NCBI GenBank assembly: GCA_045601425.1
Contig: JAZRZP010000043.1
Coordinates: 62,001-126,000, forward strand
Reading direction: 5' to 3'
Source of the DNA: UBA1219 sp045601425
GTDB taxonomy: Bacteria > Bacteroidota > Bacteroidia > Bacteroidales > P3
DNA length: 64,000 bases
The notes beneath the pieces are model-generated. The model worked only from the letters and a program-made list of their open reading frames with translations. It was not told the origin of the DNA and did not search any database. This document shows, piece by piece, positions 26,427 to 35,502 of the stretch. The stretch's first letter is position 1. The number at the start of each line of letters is the position of its first letter. A program made the position numbers and the translations under genes.

Positions 26427-26918
26427 TCATTGTTTTTTTACTATTGTTTCGAAATCTGTCCGTATGGCTTCGGGTAAAAAGTCGGAGATGTCTTTGCCGA
26501 AAGCCAGAAGTTCGCGTACCGCTGATGAACTCAGTATTGAAAGTTCCGGAACCGAGGAGAAAAACACGGTCTCAATTTCGGGAGCAAGATTCCTGTTTAT
26601 CATGGCAATGTTCTGTTCGTAGATGAAATCTTGCGAGTTGCGGATTCCGCGAATTAAATAGTTGATGTCCATTTGCTTGCAAAAGTCCGTTGTGAGTCCT
26701 GAGTAGGTTTCTACGGTTACTTGCGGATATTCTGCGAAAGTTTTTTCAATCCAGAGTTTCCGTTGTCCGATGGAGAAAAATGACTTTTTTTCGGAGTTGG
26801 TGCCGATACCGACAATGATTTGGTCGAAAAGTGGCAGGGCACGGAGCAGAATGTTTTCGTGACCTTTGGTGATTGGGTCGAAAGACCCTGCGAACAGAGC
26901 AGTTTTGCTGTTTTTCAT
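26427..26918 (-). CDS. coaD: Pantetheine-phosphate adenylyltransferase
   Basis: 163 residues, the usual CoaD length. The nucleotidyltransferase motif GSFDPITKGH (residues 11-20, with the TxGH His) is at the N-terminus. Further motifs are GIGTNSEKKSFFSIGQR, IRGIRNSQDFIYEQNIAMINR and SILSSSAVREL near the C-terminus. It makes dephospho-CoA from 4'-phosphopantetheine and ATP. It sits between the beta-barrel gene (6 nt) and purE (1 nt). Confidence 0.97.
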   Translation of the reverse strand: MKNSKTALFAGSFDPITKGHENILLRALPLFDQIIVGIGTNSEKKSFFSIGQRKLWIEKTFAEYPQVTVETYSGLTTDFCKQMDINYLIRGIRNSQDFIYEQNIAMINRNLAPEIETVFFSSVPELSILSSSAVRELLAFGKDISDFLPEAIRTDFETIVKKQ

Positions 26919-26924
26919 GGCGTA

Positions 26925-27590
26925 TTATTTACGGTTTCTTGGTTCTTCATCGTTGAAAACCCATATCAGACGGGCAGTAATGGTATTGCTGTAGGCATCT
27001 CGGATCCATATTTTGTCCTCTCCGTTCTGCAGAGTTTCATGAAAATTCCAGTCTTTTTTTATTGGTGCCATCGAGTATTGGTATCGGAAGTTGAATTTGA
27101 GTCCACGCCATATACGGAAACGGATGTCGGCAATGACAGACCAGTCGTTTTTGGAGTATGCTATATTGAAATCAGGGGAGTATCCGGAACGGCCAGCGGA
27201 ATAATTTTCCTTCGGGGTTCCAAGCAGACGGCTGTAAGAAAATCCTGCGCCGAAAGTCCAGCCACCTTTGGAGTCTGTGAAATGTGCCAGAATCGGAATT
27301 TCGATGTACGGCAGAGTTACTTTGTAGTCGAACAGGTCTCCGGTACGAATGGAGCCTTTGGCTCCGCGTTGGGAAAACATGGCTTCGACGCTCGTGTTCC
27401 AGCGTCTTGACTTGTCAAGCGGAATCAGAGCACCTACACTGCCGGTGAAACCGAACTTTTCGAAGCCGTAAACTTCGTCACCGTCTATTTGTGATGCGTT
27501 GCAACCGGCTGTTACAAAGGCTTTTATGTTTTGTGCGACGGCAAGGTTTACGGCAACCATTGCCAGCATGGCTAAAAAAAATCTCTTCAT
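26925..27590 (-). CDS. Outer-membrane beta-barrel protein, PorT-like
   Basis: 221 residues. A signal peptide (MKRFFLAMLAMVAVNLAVAQ) is followed by beta-strand-rich sequence (IKAFVTAGCNASQIDGD, FTGSVGALIPL, NTSVEAMFSQRGAKGS, YIEIPILAHF, WTFGAGFSYSRLL, VIADIRFRIWRGLKFNFRYQYSM), a pattern seen in the PorT/outer-membrane beta-barrel family. The frame ends in a charged tail after ARLIWVFNDEE, so the last barrel strand is internal. It is the first gene of the operon leading into coaD-purE. PorT itself is a T9SS component; equating this protein with it is not justified by eye. Confidence 0.75.
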   Translation of the reverse strand: MKRFFLAMLAMVAVNLAVAQNIKAFVTAGCNASQIDGDEVYGFEKFGFTGSVGALIPLDKSRRWNTSVEAMFSQRGAKGSIRTGDLFDYKVTLPYIEIPILAHFTDSKGGWTFGAGFSYSRLLGTPKENYSAGRSGYSPDFNIAYSKNDWSVIADIRFRIWRGLKFNFRYQYSMAPIKKDWNFHETLQNGEDKIWIRDAYSNTITARLIWVFNDEEPRNRK

Positions 27591-27659
27591 AGAGTGCTGT
27601 TATTTTCCAAGTAACGTTTTTTTTCAGAAAAAAGTATAAGAAGGTTGCCGTATTGTAAA

Positions 27660-27688
27660 AAAAACGACCCCGCTTGGAGGTCGTTTTT
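27660..27688 (-). terminator. dsbD terminator
   Basis: The stem AAAAACGACC / GGTCGTTTTT, with a short internal CC/GG pair in the loop, is followed on the minus strand by a T tract. It lies just downstream of the dsbD stop. Confidence 0.88.
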
Positions 27689-27696
27689 ACGGAATT

Positions 27697-29751
27697 TTAT
27701 TTCTTGTAATTTTCAAGTCCCTCGTTCAGAAATTTCAGGAATTTCTGAACATCACGGTCGTATTTGTAGTTTTCCTTGGTGAGGACATTGCCGTCGGCAT
27801 CGATGAGTACGTAGTAGGGTTGAGCATTCATGTTGAATTGAGTTTTCTGATAGTTGAGGTTTTTCTTGCCGAGTGTTTTCAGTACTTTGCCGTTCTCATC
27901 GGTAACCCATTCGTCTTCAGGTAATTCTATGGTGTTTTCGTCAGCGTATAGGGCACACATTACAAATTCGTTCTGAAGTGTTTTGCTGGCTTCTTCGTCA
28001 GTCCAAACGTAGTGTTCCATTTCGCGGCAGTTGGCACAAGTCTTGCCTGTAAAGTCGAGGAATATCGGTTTGCCGACTTCCTTGGCATACGCCTTGGCCT
28101 CGTTGAGGTCGAAGAAACCGTCGAAACCGGTGGGCAGGTGCAGTTTGTCGGCGTATTTGCGTTGGGGCAGTGCATTCTGCGAAAGGTCGATGGTGTTGCC
28201 GTTTCTGGACGATTTGTAAACTATTTCTTCAATGTTGAAGTCTTGGGTTTCCATTGGCGGAATGAATCCGGATATGGCTTTTAGCGGTGCACCCCACATT
28301 CCCGGTATCATGTATATCACGAAAGCGAAGTCGAGTATGACCACGAAGAGCCGTATTACGCCGAGTTCCTTTATTTCACCGTCGCCTTTGAAACGCAGTT
28401 TTCCGAGGAGGTAGAAACCGAGCATTGCAAAAATGACTATCCAGAGAGCGAGGTACACTTCGCGGTCGAGCAGACGCCAGCCGCAGTACAGGTCGGCCAT
28501 GGAAAGGAATTTGAGACCGAATGCGAGTTCGAGGAAAGCGAAAGTTACCTTTACCGTGTTGAGCCAATTTCCTGATTTGAGATTTTTCAGTACCGAAGGG
28601 AACAAGGCAAGAAGTGTGAAAGGGAGAGCAAAACCGATACCGAATCCCAGCATGGTGAGCAGAGAAACGATGCGAGCCGTAGAGCCGGCCGTGGTGAGTC
28701 CTATGAGAGCTGCACCGAGGATGGGACCCGTACAGGAAAATGATACGAGGACTGTTGTCAATGCTATGAAGAATGGTGCGAGGAAACCGCCCTTGTCGGC
28801 TTGGGCATCGCTTTTGTTGACCCATTTTTCGGGCATTTTTATTTCAAACAGGCCGAAGAAAGAAAGTGAGAAGACAAGGAAGATGATGAAGAATAGCAGG
28901 TTCGGAATCCAATGTGTGCCGATGAAATACAGAGCCTCGGGTCCGAAGCAGAGTGCCAGTACGGCACCGAGAACCGCGAATATGAACACTATGGAGAATC
29001 CGAAAATCCATGCCTGACGGCGGTTTTTGCGCTTGTTGTCGCTGCCGTGCATGAAAAAGTTTACGGTCATGGGTATCATGGGGAATACGCATGGGGTAAA
29101 CATGGTGATTATTCCTCCGCCCAAGGCGATGAGGAATATCATGAGCAGAGACTGCTCTTCTTCAGGTTCCTCGCTGGTGGCAACGCTTTCGGAGAGTTGT
29201 TCTTCGGTGGAATCGGCAGATACCACGGTGTCAGTGGTGCTGACAGTGTCTTCGGTGATTTCTTCGGCAACAGTTCCGTCAACTACTTTTGCCCCTTTTA
29301 CGTTGAACGAAAAATCAACATCGTCGGGGGGGATGCAGGAACCGTCGTTGCAGAGTTGGTATGACATGGTTCCGGTTACTTTGAAATCTTTTTCGGTATT
29401 GATTTTGATACGTTGCTTGAAAATGACTTTTCCGCTGAACGAGCGGATGGTGCATTTGAAGAGTTCGTCGTATTCTTCGGTAGGTTTTGGCTCGGTTACA
29501 TTACCAACGCGGGAATAGTCCTTGCTTTTGGCGAAATTGAAACTGATACCTACGGGACCGTCAGGGTCGGTGTGCTGGGAATAGATGTGCCAGCCGCTTT
29601 CCAGATTTGCGGTGAATTGCAGAACAGCCTCGTTGTCGCCGGACTGTTGCGTTACTTTGAAATCCCATTTGACAGGGTTTTGATTTTGTGCGTAACTTGC
29701 AGTGAATAAAAATGTTGCAAGCAGTAGAATTGCAAATTTCTTGAGGTTCAT
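27697..29751 (-). CDS. dsbD: Protein-disulfide reductase DsbD
   Basis: 684 residues in three parts. A signal peptide (ends TASYAQ) leads into a periplasmic N-terminal domain whose redox pair is Cys134/Cys139 (CNDGSC). After an acidic Ser/Thr linker come about eight transmembrane helices from residue 203, with the membrane cysteines in TPCVFPMIPM (Cys221) and FSCTGPILG. The C-terminal thioredoxin-like domain has C572-A-N-C575 (TGKTCANCREM). It carries electrons from cytoplasmic thioredoxin to periplasmic thiol proteins. Monocistronic, with its own promoter and terminator. Confidence 0.95.
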   Translation of the reverse strand: MNLKKFAILLLATFLFTASYAQNQNPVKWDFKVTQQSGDNEAVLQFTANLESGWHIYSQHTDPDGPVGISFNFAKSKDYSRVGNVTEPKPTEEYDELFKCTIRSFSGKVIFKQRIKINTEKDFKVTGTMSYQLCNDGSCIPPDDVDFSFNVKGAKVVDGTVAEEITEDTVSTTDTVVSADSTEEQLSESVATSEEPEEEQSLLMIFLIALGGGIITMFTPCVFPMIPMTVNFFMHGSDNKRKNRRQAWIFGFSIVFIFAVLGAVLALCFGPEALYFIGTHWIPNLLFFIIFLVFSLSFFGLFEIKMPEKWVNKSDAQADKGGFLAPFFIALTTVLVSFSCTGPILGAALIGLTTAGSTARIVSLLTMLGFGIGFALPFTLLALFPSVLKNLKSGNWLNTVKVTFAFLELAFGLKFLSMADLYCGWRLLDREVYLALWIVIFAMLGFYLLGKLRFKGDGEIKELGVIRLFVVILDFAFVIYMIPGMWGAPLKAISGFIPPMETQDFNIEEIVYKSSRNGNTIDLSQNALPQRKYADKLHLPTGFDGFFDLNEAKAYAKEVGKPIFLDFTGKTCANCREMEHYVWTDEEASKTLQNEFVMCALYADENTIELPEDEWVTDENGKVLKTLGKKNLNYQKTQFNMNAQPYYVLIDADGNVLTKENYKYDRDVQKFLKFLNEGLENYKK

Positions 29752-29781
29752 GTTGCTATAATTTTTATTTTAAAGGAATTG

Positions 29782-29789
29782 CAAAGATA
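29782..29789 (-). promoter_or_regulatory. -7 element of the dsbD promoter
   Basis: Reads TATCTTTG on the minus strand, 30 nt upstream of the ATG. Confidence 0.7.
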
Positions 29790-29838
29790 CGAAAAAAAAA
29801 CGACTCCGGCAAATTTTTTTGAGAGGGTGCAAAAAAAA

Positions 29839-29864
29839 AATCCTTCCGCTGATGTGGAAGGATT
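29839..29864 (-). terminator. Terminator of the DUF1846 gene
   Basis: A 9-bp stem (AATCCTTCC / GGAAGGATT) is followed on the minus strand by ten T residues. Confidence 0.88.
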
Positions 29865-29885
29865 CTGAAGTATGGAGAATTTCCG

Positions 29886-31349
29886 TTATTTCTTGCGTAT
29901 CGGTTCGCAGGTGAGTCCGATGCCGAGTTTCTTGAATATTTTCCTGTCCACTTCGCTGAGCATTACGGTTGTGTGAACCTGACATCCGTCGAGTTGCGGG
30001 AGACATTCAAGGGCTTTGCGGCAGTTTTCGTCGTTCAGGCTGAGCATGGAGAGTGCAACGAGGACTTCGTCGGTGTGCAGGCGTGGGTTGTGGCCGTGCA
30101 GGAATGAGACTTTGGTTTTCTGTATCGGCTCAATCATGTTCTGAGGTATGAGTTTAACGTCGTGGTCAATGCCGGCGAGATATTTTGTGGCATTGAGTAT
30201 GAGCGCGGCACTCGGTCCGAGCAGAGGCGATGTCTTTGCAGTGATAATCGTTCCGTCGGAAAGTTCTATCGCAGAAGCCGGTACGTTGCAGAGTTCTTTC
30301 TTGTTGCGAGCTTCGACAACGGTTCTGCGGTCTTCGGGTCTGATTTTTGCCTGTTTCATCAGGAGAGAAATCTTGTTGACCTCGTTCTCGGTGCTTTTGC
30401 CGTCGGCGAAGTTGCATAGGGCGGTGAAGTAGCGGCGTATGATTTCGTCTTTGGAAGCCTGACAGCAGGTTTCGTCGTCGGAGATGCAGTACCCGGCCAT
30501 GTTCACTCCCATGTCGGTGGGCGATTTGTACGGGTTTTCACCGTATATGCCTTCGAATATGGCGTTGAGAACCGGAAATATTTCAATGTCGCGGTTGTAG
30601 TTCACTGCGGTCTCGCCGTAGGCTTCAAGATGGAACGGGTCAATCATGTTCACGTCGTTGAGGTCGGCAGTGGCGGCTTCGTAAGCTACGTTTACGGGGT
30701 GTTTCAGAGGCAGGTTCCAGATGGGGAAGGTTTCGAATTTCGCATACCCGGCTTTCACGCCGCGCATGTTTTCCTGATACAGCTGGCTGAGGCATACGGC
30801 CATCTTTCCGCTTCCGGGACCCGGAGCGGTGACGACAACGAGGGGTCGTGTGGTTTCCACATAGTCGTTCTTGCCGAACCCGTCTTCCGAATCGATGAGG
30901 TCGACATTGGTTGGATAGCCTTCGATTGTGTGATGGTAGTAAACTTTGATGCCCATCCGTTCGAGACGGTTGCGGTAGGCTACAGCGCTGGCCTGACCGT
31001 TGAAGTGGGTGATGACTACTGAACCGACCATCAGACCGCGGCTGAGAAATTCGTCGCGGAGCCGCAGCACGTCAACATCGTAGGTGATGCCCAAATCGCC
31101 GCGGACTTTGTTTTTTTCGATATCGACTGCGCTGATGACGATGACTATTTCGGAATCGTCCTTCAGCTGGAGAAGCATTTTCAGCTTAATGTCGGGTTCG
31201 AAACCGGGCAGAACTCTGCTCGCATGGAAATCGTCGAATAGTTTTCCTCCGAATTCAAGGTACAGTTTGTCGCCGAATTTTGAAATCCGGTCCTTGATGT
31301 GTTTCGATTGAATTGCCAAGTACTTTTCGCTGTTAAAACCTTTTTTCAT
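29886..31349 (-). CDS. DUF1846 domain-containing protein
   Basis: 487 residues, full length for DUF1846. Conserved blocks include KKGFNSEKYLAIQSKHI at the start, FGGKLFDDFHASRVLPGF, VVVTAPGPGSGKMAVCLSQLY (P-loop-like), NPYKSPTDMGVNMAGY and a C-terminal segment with LHGHNPRLHTDEVL. The family is widespread in Firmicutes and Bacteroidota, and structures show an ATP-binding-like fold, but no reaction is established. Cytoplasmic; no signal or membrane segment is seen. Monocistronic, with a promoter and terminator. Confidence 0.9.
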   Translation of the reverse strand: MKKGFNSEKYLAIQSKHIKDRISKFGDKLYLEFGGKLFDDFHASRVLPGFEPDIKLKMLLQLKDDSEIVIVISAVDIEKNKVRGDLGITYDVDVLRLRDEFLSRGLMVGSVVITHFNGQASAVAYRNRLERMGIKVYYHHTIEGYPTNVDLIDSEDGFGKNDYVETTRPLVVVTAPGPGSGKMAVCLSQLYQENMRGVKAGYAKFETFPIWNLPLKHPVNVAYEAATADLNDVNMIDPFHLEAYGETAVNYNRDIEIFPVLNAIFEGIYGENPYKSPTDMGVNMAGYCISDDETCCQASKDEIIRRYFTALCNFADGKSTENEVNKISLLMKQAKIRPEDRRTVVEARNKKELCNVPASAIELSDGTIITAKTSPLLGPSAALILNATKYLAGIDHDVKLIPQNMIEPIQKTKVSFLHGHNPRLHTDEVLVALSMLSLNDENCRKALECLPQLDGCQVHTTVMLSEVDRKIFKKLGIGLTCEPIRKK

Positions 31350-31378
31350 AATAGTAAGTGTCAGTAAAATTAAGTTTG

Positions 31379-31386
31379 CAAAAATA
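31379..31386 (-). promoter_or_regulatory. -7 element of the DUF1846 promoter
   Basis: Reads TATTTTTG on the minus strand, 29 nt upstream of the start codon. The remaining 160 nt up to the divergent MBL-hydrolase gene are AT-rich, and I see no clear plus-strand TAnnTTTG promoter in them. Confidence 0.6.
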
Positions 31387-31546
31387 CGTTTTTTTTTTGA
31401 TTTTGAGAAAATTTTTGTAAATTTTTCTTGAGAAGCAATGCTTTACATTTTCTGAAAAACATGGCTGTCGGCAAAAAAAAGCATCCGCGAAACACAATTT
31501 TTTCAGACTTATAAAGTTTTACTATCCGAGAATTTCGGGAAGAACG

Positions 31547-32314
31547 ATGAAAATAACTTTTTTAGGTACGGGAACTTCGCAGGGTGTGCCTGTAATTGCC
31601 TGCGGCTGTAAAGTGTGCAGGTCATCGGACTTGCACGACAAGCGGCTCAGGACATCAGCGCTTGTCGAAGTCGGAGGTAAAAACATCCTCATCGACATCG
31701 GTCCCGATTTCAGGGAACAGATGCTTCGTACCGGTACGTCGCACATCGACGCGATACTCGTCACGCACCCTCACCGCGACCATGTGGCAGGTCTTGACGA
31801 CATACGTTCTTTCAATCATGTGCAGGGTTGTGCCATGGAGATTTTCGGCCGCCAGAGCACCATCGATGCCTTGATACATGACTACGCCTATGTGTTTGAA
31901 CCGCACGAGTTCAAGGGCTGGCCGGAGGCAAACCTCAATGTCGTGGGCAAGGATTGTCCGTTTTCTGTTGCCGGAGGCATTGAAGTCGTCCCGATTGCCG
32001 CGATGCACAAGGACATGCCGATTTTCGGCTACAGAATAGGTTATTTGACGTACATCACCGATGCCAATTTCATTCCGGAGGAGGAATTTGAAAAACTTGC
32101 AGGTACTAAACTGCTGGTGATAAACGCCCTGTGTAAGGAAAAACATTTTTCGCACTATTCTCTCCCCGAAGCTTTGGAAACGATAGCGAAAATCAGTCCG
32201 CAAAAGGCATATATAACGCACCTTAGCCACCAGATGGGTTTTTACGAAGAGGTGGAAAAAGAATTGCCCCCGAATGTGCATTTGGCATACGATGGACTTA
32301 CAGTAATTTTATAA
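31547..32314 (+). CDS. Metallo-beta-lactamase-fold hydrolase, PhnP-like
   Basis: 255 residues. The zinc motif is H74-P-H76-R-D78-H79 (THPHRDHVAG). An N-terminal Cys cluster (IACGCKVCRSSD, residues 18-27) is typical of the PhnP/RNase-Z-like branch, where it binds a structural zinc. Later His residues (MHKDMP, YITHLSHQMG) complete the site. PhnP relatives act as cyclic phosphodiesterases; the substrate here is unknown. Ten nucleotides separate it from the glycosyltransferase gene. Confidence 0.88.
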   Translation: MKITFLGTGTSQGVPVIACGCKVCRSSDLHDKRLRTSALVEVGGKNILIDIGPDFREQMLRTGTSHIDAILVTHPHRDHVAGLDDIRSFNHVQGCAMEIFGRQSTIDALIHDYAYVFEPHEFKGWPEANLNVVGKDCPFSVAGGIEVVPIAAMHKDMPIFGYRIGYLTYITDANFIPEEEFEKLAGTKLLVINALCKEKHFSHYSLPEALETIAKISPQKAYITHLSHQMGFYEEVEKELPPNVHLAYDGLTVIL

Positions 32315-32324
32315 TCAGTGCTTT

Positions 32325-33446
32325 ATGACAGAACAACATTTGCATATAGTGGCCTTTGATGTGCCTTATCCAGCTAATTACGGTGGGGTAATCGACATCT
32401 ATTACAGGATGCTGAATCTTGCGAAAGCCGGTGTCAGGATACATCTCCACTGCTTTGCCTACGGCAGGGGAGAGGCTCCGGAACTGAAGGACATCTGTCA
32501 CTCGGTGTTCTACTACAGTCGCGACACTTCGCTGAAAAACCTTTTTAAGAAGAAACCGTATATTGTCTGCTCTCGCGACAGCAAAGTATTGAAGGACAGA
32601 CTTCTGGAAGATGATTATCCGATTCTGCTCGAAGGGCTGCACTGCACTTCGGTTTTGGAAGATCCGCGTTTTGAAGGCAGAAACATCATCGTACGGACGC
32701 ACAACATCGAGCATGAATATTACGAACAGCTTTCGCAGCAGGAGTACGCTCTTCTAAAAAGGAAATACCTGAAATCGGAGTCCGGGAAATTGAAGAATTA
32801 CGAGAATATTCTCTCTAAAGCTACATCAATTGCTGCCATAAACAGGAACGATGCTGATTATTTTCTGAAAAAATACCCACAAACGGTGCTGATACCGTCA
32901 AACCACAAATACGACAGAGTTTCGTCGTTTTTGGGAATGGGTCGGTACATATTTTACCATGCAAATCTTTCGGTGCCGGAAAATTATGTTGCAGCCGAAT
33001 GGCTCATAAACAACGTGTTTTCAAAAACCGACTTGCCGGTGAGAATGGCAGGAAAGAACCCTCCGAAACATCTTAAAAATCTTGTTGCCCGTTACGCAAA
33101 CATCGAACTCCAGCAGAATCCTTCCGATGAGGAAATGGAACTGCTCTTGCAAAACGCTCACATTGTCGTTCTATATACCAATCAGTCTACGGGTCTGAAA
33201 CTGAAATTGCTCAACACTCTGTTCTCGGCACGGTTCTGCTTGGTGAATGGTAAAATGGTGGCAGGAACCGGTCTTGACTCACTTTGTGAAATAGCTGACA
33301 CACCCGAAGAAATGTTGAAAAAAATACATTCCTTGAGCAAGGAGGCTTTTACGGAAAGCGAAATCGAAAAACGGGAGCTGAAACTTTCGGACAGCTACTC
33401 GAACAGACTCAATGTCAGCCGTTGGATAAGGCTCATTGAAAAATGA
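32325..33446 (+). CDS. Glycosyltransferase, probably GT-B fold
   Basis: 373 residues. The N-terminal half opens HIVAFDVPYPANYGGVIDIYYRMLNLAKAGVRIHLHCFAYG, the usual GT4-like first strand and glycine-rich loop, and includes RTHNIEHEYYEQL. The second half has a donor-domain pattern (YIFYHANLSVPENYVAAEWLI, NPSDEEMELLLQNAHIVVLYTNQSTGLKLKLLNTL) in place of the classical EX7E motif. Donor and acceptor sugars cannot be inferred. Probably in one operon with the MBL hydrolase; convergent with tsaD. Confidence 0.82.
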   Translation: MTEQHLHIVAFDVPYPANYGGVIDIYYRMLNLAKAGVRIHLHCFAYGRGEAPELKDICHSVFYYSRDTSLKNLFKKKPYIVCSRDSKVLKDRLLEDDYPILLEGLHCTSVLEDPRFEGRNIIVRTHNIEHEYYEQLSQQEYALLKRKYLKSESGKLKNYENILSKATSIAAINRNDADYFLKKYPQTVLIPSNHKYDRVSSFLGMGRYIFYHANLSVPENYVAAEWLINNVFSKTDLPVRMAGKNPPKHLKNLVARYANIELQQNPSDEEMELLLQNAHIVVLYTNQSTGLKLKLLNTLFSARFCLVNGKMVAGTGLDSLCEIADTPEEMLKKIHSLSKEAFTESEIEKRELKLSDSYSNRLNVSRWIRLIEK

Positions 33447-33521
33447 CAATCTGAGGAATCAGCACAAGGAACACTTCCCTGAAGATGAAAAGAATATCGG
33501 CTTTGCAGTAATACCGGTATT

Positions 33522-34526
33522 TTATCTGGTGAACGGTTTTACCGAAATGTCGGCAAAATCATTGTTCAAATATTTGAAATATCCGGCAATACCCACCATG
33601 GCGGCATTGTCGGTGCAGAACTGGAACTTGGGTATGAATACGTCCCAGTGGTGTTTTTGTCCGAGTTGCAGCAGATTGTCCCGCAGGTAAGAATTGGCCG
33701 ATACGCCTCCGGCAATGGCAACTTGGCGTACTCCGGTCTTGTTCATGGCCTTGGTGAGTTTCTTCAGCAGAAACGAAACGATGGTATGTTGGACAGATGC
33801 ACAGAGGTCGTTTTTGTTTTCTTCGATGAAATCGGGATTTTCAGCAATTCTGTCGCGGAGGAAATAAAGGAATGAGGTCTTTATTCCGCTGAAACTATAG
33901 TTGAACTCCGGTATGTTTGGGGTGGCGAAACTGAAAGCCAGAGGGTTGCCCTCTTTGGCAAGCCTGTCGATGACTGGGCCGCCGGGGTAGCCGAGATCCA
34001 TGATTTTTGCAGCCTTGTCTATGGCTTCACCGGCCGCATCGTCGATGGTACTGCCGAGTATTTCCATTTCAAAATGGCTTTTAAGCAGAATTATTTGTGT
34101 GTGTCCGCCCGAAACCAACAGGCAGATGAACGGGAACTGTGGAATCCGGCTTTCGTCGTTTTCCCTGATGAAATGCGACAGCACGTGGGCTTGCAGGTGG
34201 TTTACCTCGATGAGAGGAATGCCGAGTGCCTGTGCAAAGCTTTTCGCAAACGAAACACCGACAAGCAGCGAACCGAGCAGTCCGGGACCGCGGGTGAATG
34301 CCACGGCGTCGATTTGGAATTTTTTGATGCCGGCATTTTTTATTGCCGTGTCCACCACGGGAATTATGTTCTGCTGGTGTGCCCGCGATGCGAGTTCGGG
34401 AACAACGCCTCCGTATTGCGTGTGTACGGCCTGACTTGCGATTACGTTCGACAGTATACGGTCGTTGTGCAGAACTGCGGCCGAAGTGTCATCGCACGAG
34501 GATTCTATTGCTAAAATTATCGACAT
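33522..34526 (-). CDS. tsaD: tRNA N6-adenosine threonylcarbamoyltransferase
   Basis: 334 residues from the ATG at 34526 (MSIILAIESSCDDT). The frame extends upstream to 34580, but the added 18 residues would be translated through the terminator hairpin of the neighbouring gene. Metal ligands His110 and His114 lie in NHLQAHVLSHF; the nucleotide loop is SGGHTQI, and GGVSANSYLRD is near the C-terminus. TsaD transfers threonylcarbamoyl to A37 of tRNA, working with TsaB (22617-23312). Ends convergent with the glycosyltransferase. Confidence 0.97.
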   Translation of the reverse strand: MSIILAIESSCDDTSAAVLHNDRILSNVIASQAVHTQYGGVVPELASRAHQQNIIPVVDTAIKNAGIKKFQIDAVAFTRGPGLLGSLLVGVSFAKSFAQALGIPLIEVNHLQAHVLSHFIRENDESRIPQFPFICLLVSGGHTQIILLKSHFEMEILGSTIDDAAGEAIDKAAKIMDLGYPGGPVIDRLAKEGNPLAFSFATPNIPEFNYSFSGIKTSFLYFLRDRIAENPDFIEENKNDLCASVQHTIVSFLLKKLTKAMNKTGVRQVAIAGGVSANSYLRDNLLQLGQKHHWDVFIPKFQFCTDNAAMVGIAGYFKYLNNDFADISVKPFTR

Positions 34527-34543
34527 CTCAAAAAAACTATACA

Positions 34544-34574
34544 AAAAAGACAGGCATGAAACGCCTGTCTTTTT
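34544..34574 (-). terminator. Terminator of the small lipoprotein gene
   Basis: A perfect 12-bp stem (AAAAAGACAGGC / GCCTGTCTTTTT) has T/A runs on both sides, so it could stop transcription in either direction. It separates the lipoprotein gene from tsaD. Confidence 0.9.
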
Positions 34575-34592
34575 TTGCAAATGAATCGAAAT

Positions 34593-35054
34593 TTATTTCT
34601 TGTTCAATCTGTTGGCAAGTGCATTTGCACCTTCTTTCAAGGCTTTTTCGCCAGCGTCTTTTGCAGCAGCTGTAGCTTTTTCCTTGATACATTTGTTGTA
34701 TTCGGCTTTCATTTCTTTCTGGAAATCAGTGTCGTTCTGGTAAGCGGCGTAAGTCTGATTCAAGATAGCTTTGAAGCAAGCTTCAACAGAAGCTGCGTCT
34801 TTTTTGTAGCAGTTGCATTTTGCCTGACCAGCTTCGCGAGCTTTGCTCAGGATTTCGCTTTTGTCAGCTTTTGCTGCTTCAGGTTCAGCTGTCGTTGCTA
34901 CAACTTCTTCTTCTGCAACGGGTTCTTCTTCTACAACGGGTTCTTCTACAACGGGAGTTGTGTCTTCAGTGGCTTCAGGGGTGTTGTTACCGCAAGATAC
35001 AGCCATAAATGCTACAAAGAGAGCACTGCTTAAAAATAAAACGGTTTTTTTCAT
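34593..35054 (-). CDS. Small lipoprotein with acidic linker and helical C-terminal domain
   Basis: 153 residues. A lipoprotein signal ends in the lipobox VSCG (Cys21). Residues 22-60 form a Glu/Pro/Val/Thr-rich low-complexity spacer (repeats of PVVEEPVVEEE type). The C-terminal ~90 residues are helical and Ala/Lys-rich, with three conserved-looking cysteines (KCNCYK, EACF, and NKCIKEKATAAAKDAGEKA). I recognise no named family. Envelope-anchored; the linker probably spans from the lipid anchor to the domain. Own promoter and terminator. Confidence 0.75.
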   Translation of the reverse strand: MKKTVLFLSSALFVAFMAVSCGNNTPEATEDTTPVVEEPVVEEEPVAEEEVVATTAEPEAAKADKSEILSKAREAGQAKCNCYKKDAASVEACFKAILNQTYAAYQNDTDFQKEMKAEYNKCIKEKATAAAKDAGEKALKEGANALANRLNKK

Positions 35055-35108
35055 TTTTTTTTTTAATTTTAAATTGTTTTATATGATTTTCTTTTCGTTT
35101 TCGGGGTG

Positions 35109-35116
35109 CAAAGGTA
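35109..35116 (-). promoter_or_regulatory. -7 element of the lipoprotein promoter
   Basis: Reads TACCTTTG on the minus strand, 54 nt upstream of the start codon. Confidence 0.65.
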
Positions 35117-35233
35117 CTAATATTTTTTTAATTTTGATGATAATTTTTGTATTTTTTTTTATATTACTGATTGCCAATGTGTTATTGCTGGCATTTTTGC
35201 TATTTCCGGATAAATATTCTGCTGAAAAAAGAG

Positions 35234-35260
35234 AAAGGACTCCGTTTTTTGGAGTCCTTT
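35234..35260 (-). terminator. Ferredoxin gene terminator
   Basis: A 10-bp stem (AAAGGACTCC / GGAGTCCTTT) is followed on the minus strand by TCTCTTTTTTC. It lies 33 nt past the ferredoxin stop codon. Confidence 0.85.
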
Positions 35261-35292
35261 CGTTTTCTCTTTTGTGTAATGATTAAAAATCA

Positions 35293-35460
35293 TTATTCAG
35301 CGCTGATTGCACCAGTCGGGCAAACGTCGGCACAAGTACCGCATTCTGCACATTTTTCTGGGTCAATTTTGTAGATGTCGCCTTCAGAAATTGCTCCAAC
35401 GGGGCATTCTCCGATGCAAGTTCCACAAGCTGCACAATCGTCAGAAATTTTGTAAGCCAT
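35293..35460 (-). CDS. 2[4Fe-4S] ferredoxin (clostridial type)
   Basis: 55 residues beginning MAYKISDDCAACGTC. Two complete CxxCxxCxxxCP cluster motifs are present: Cys9, 12, 15, 19 followed by Pro20, and Cys37, 40, 43, 47 followed by Pro48. Each is followed by the usual GAIS. This is a low-potential electron carrier of the type used by pyruvate:ferredoxin oxidoreductase, hydrogenases and Rnf. It has its own promoter and terminator, as expected for an abundant carrier. The rnf operon at 46.7-51.1 kb is a plausible partner. Confidence 0.96.
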   Translation of the reverse strand: MAYKISDDCAACGTCIGECPVGAISEGDIYKIDPEKCAECGTCADVCPTGAISAE

Positions 35461-35494
35461 AATGTTCTTTTTTTATTGGTTAATAATTATCTTG

Positions 35495-35502
35495 CAAAGA
35501 TA
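35495..35502 (-). promoter_or_regulatory. -7 element of the ferredoxin promoter
   Basis: Reads TATCTTTG on the minus strand, 35 nt upstream of the ATG. Confidence 0.7.

Noticed and set aside
35080..35285. Plus-strand hydrophobic ORF between the lipoprotein and ferredoxin genes
   Set aside because: The hydrophobicity comes from T-rich promoter and terminator DNA of the two minus-strand genes; the frame overlaps both control elements.
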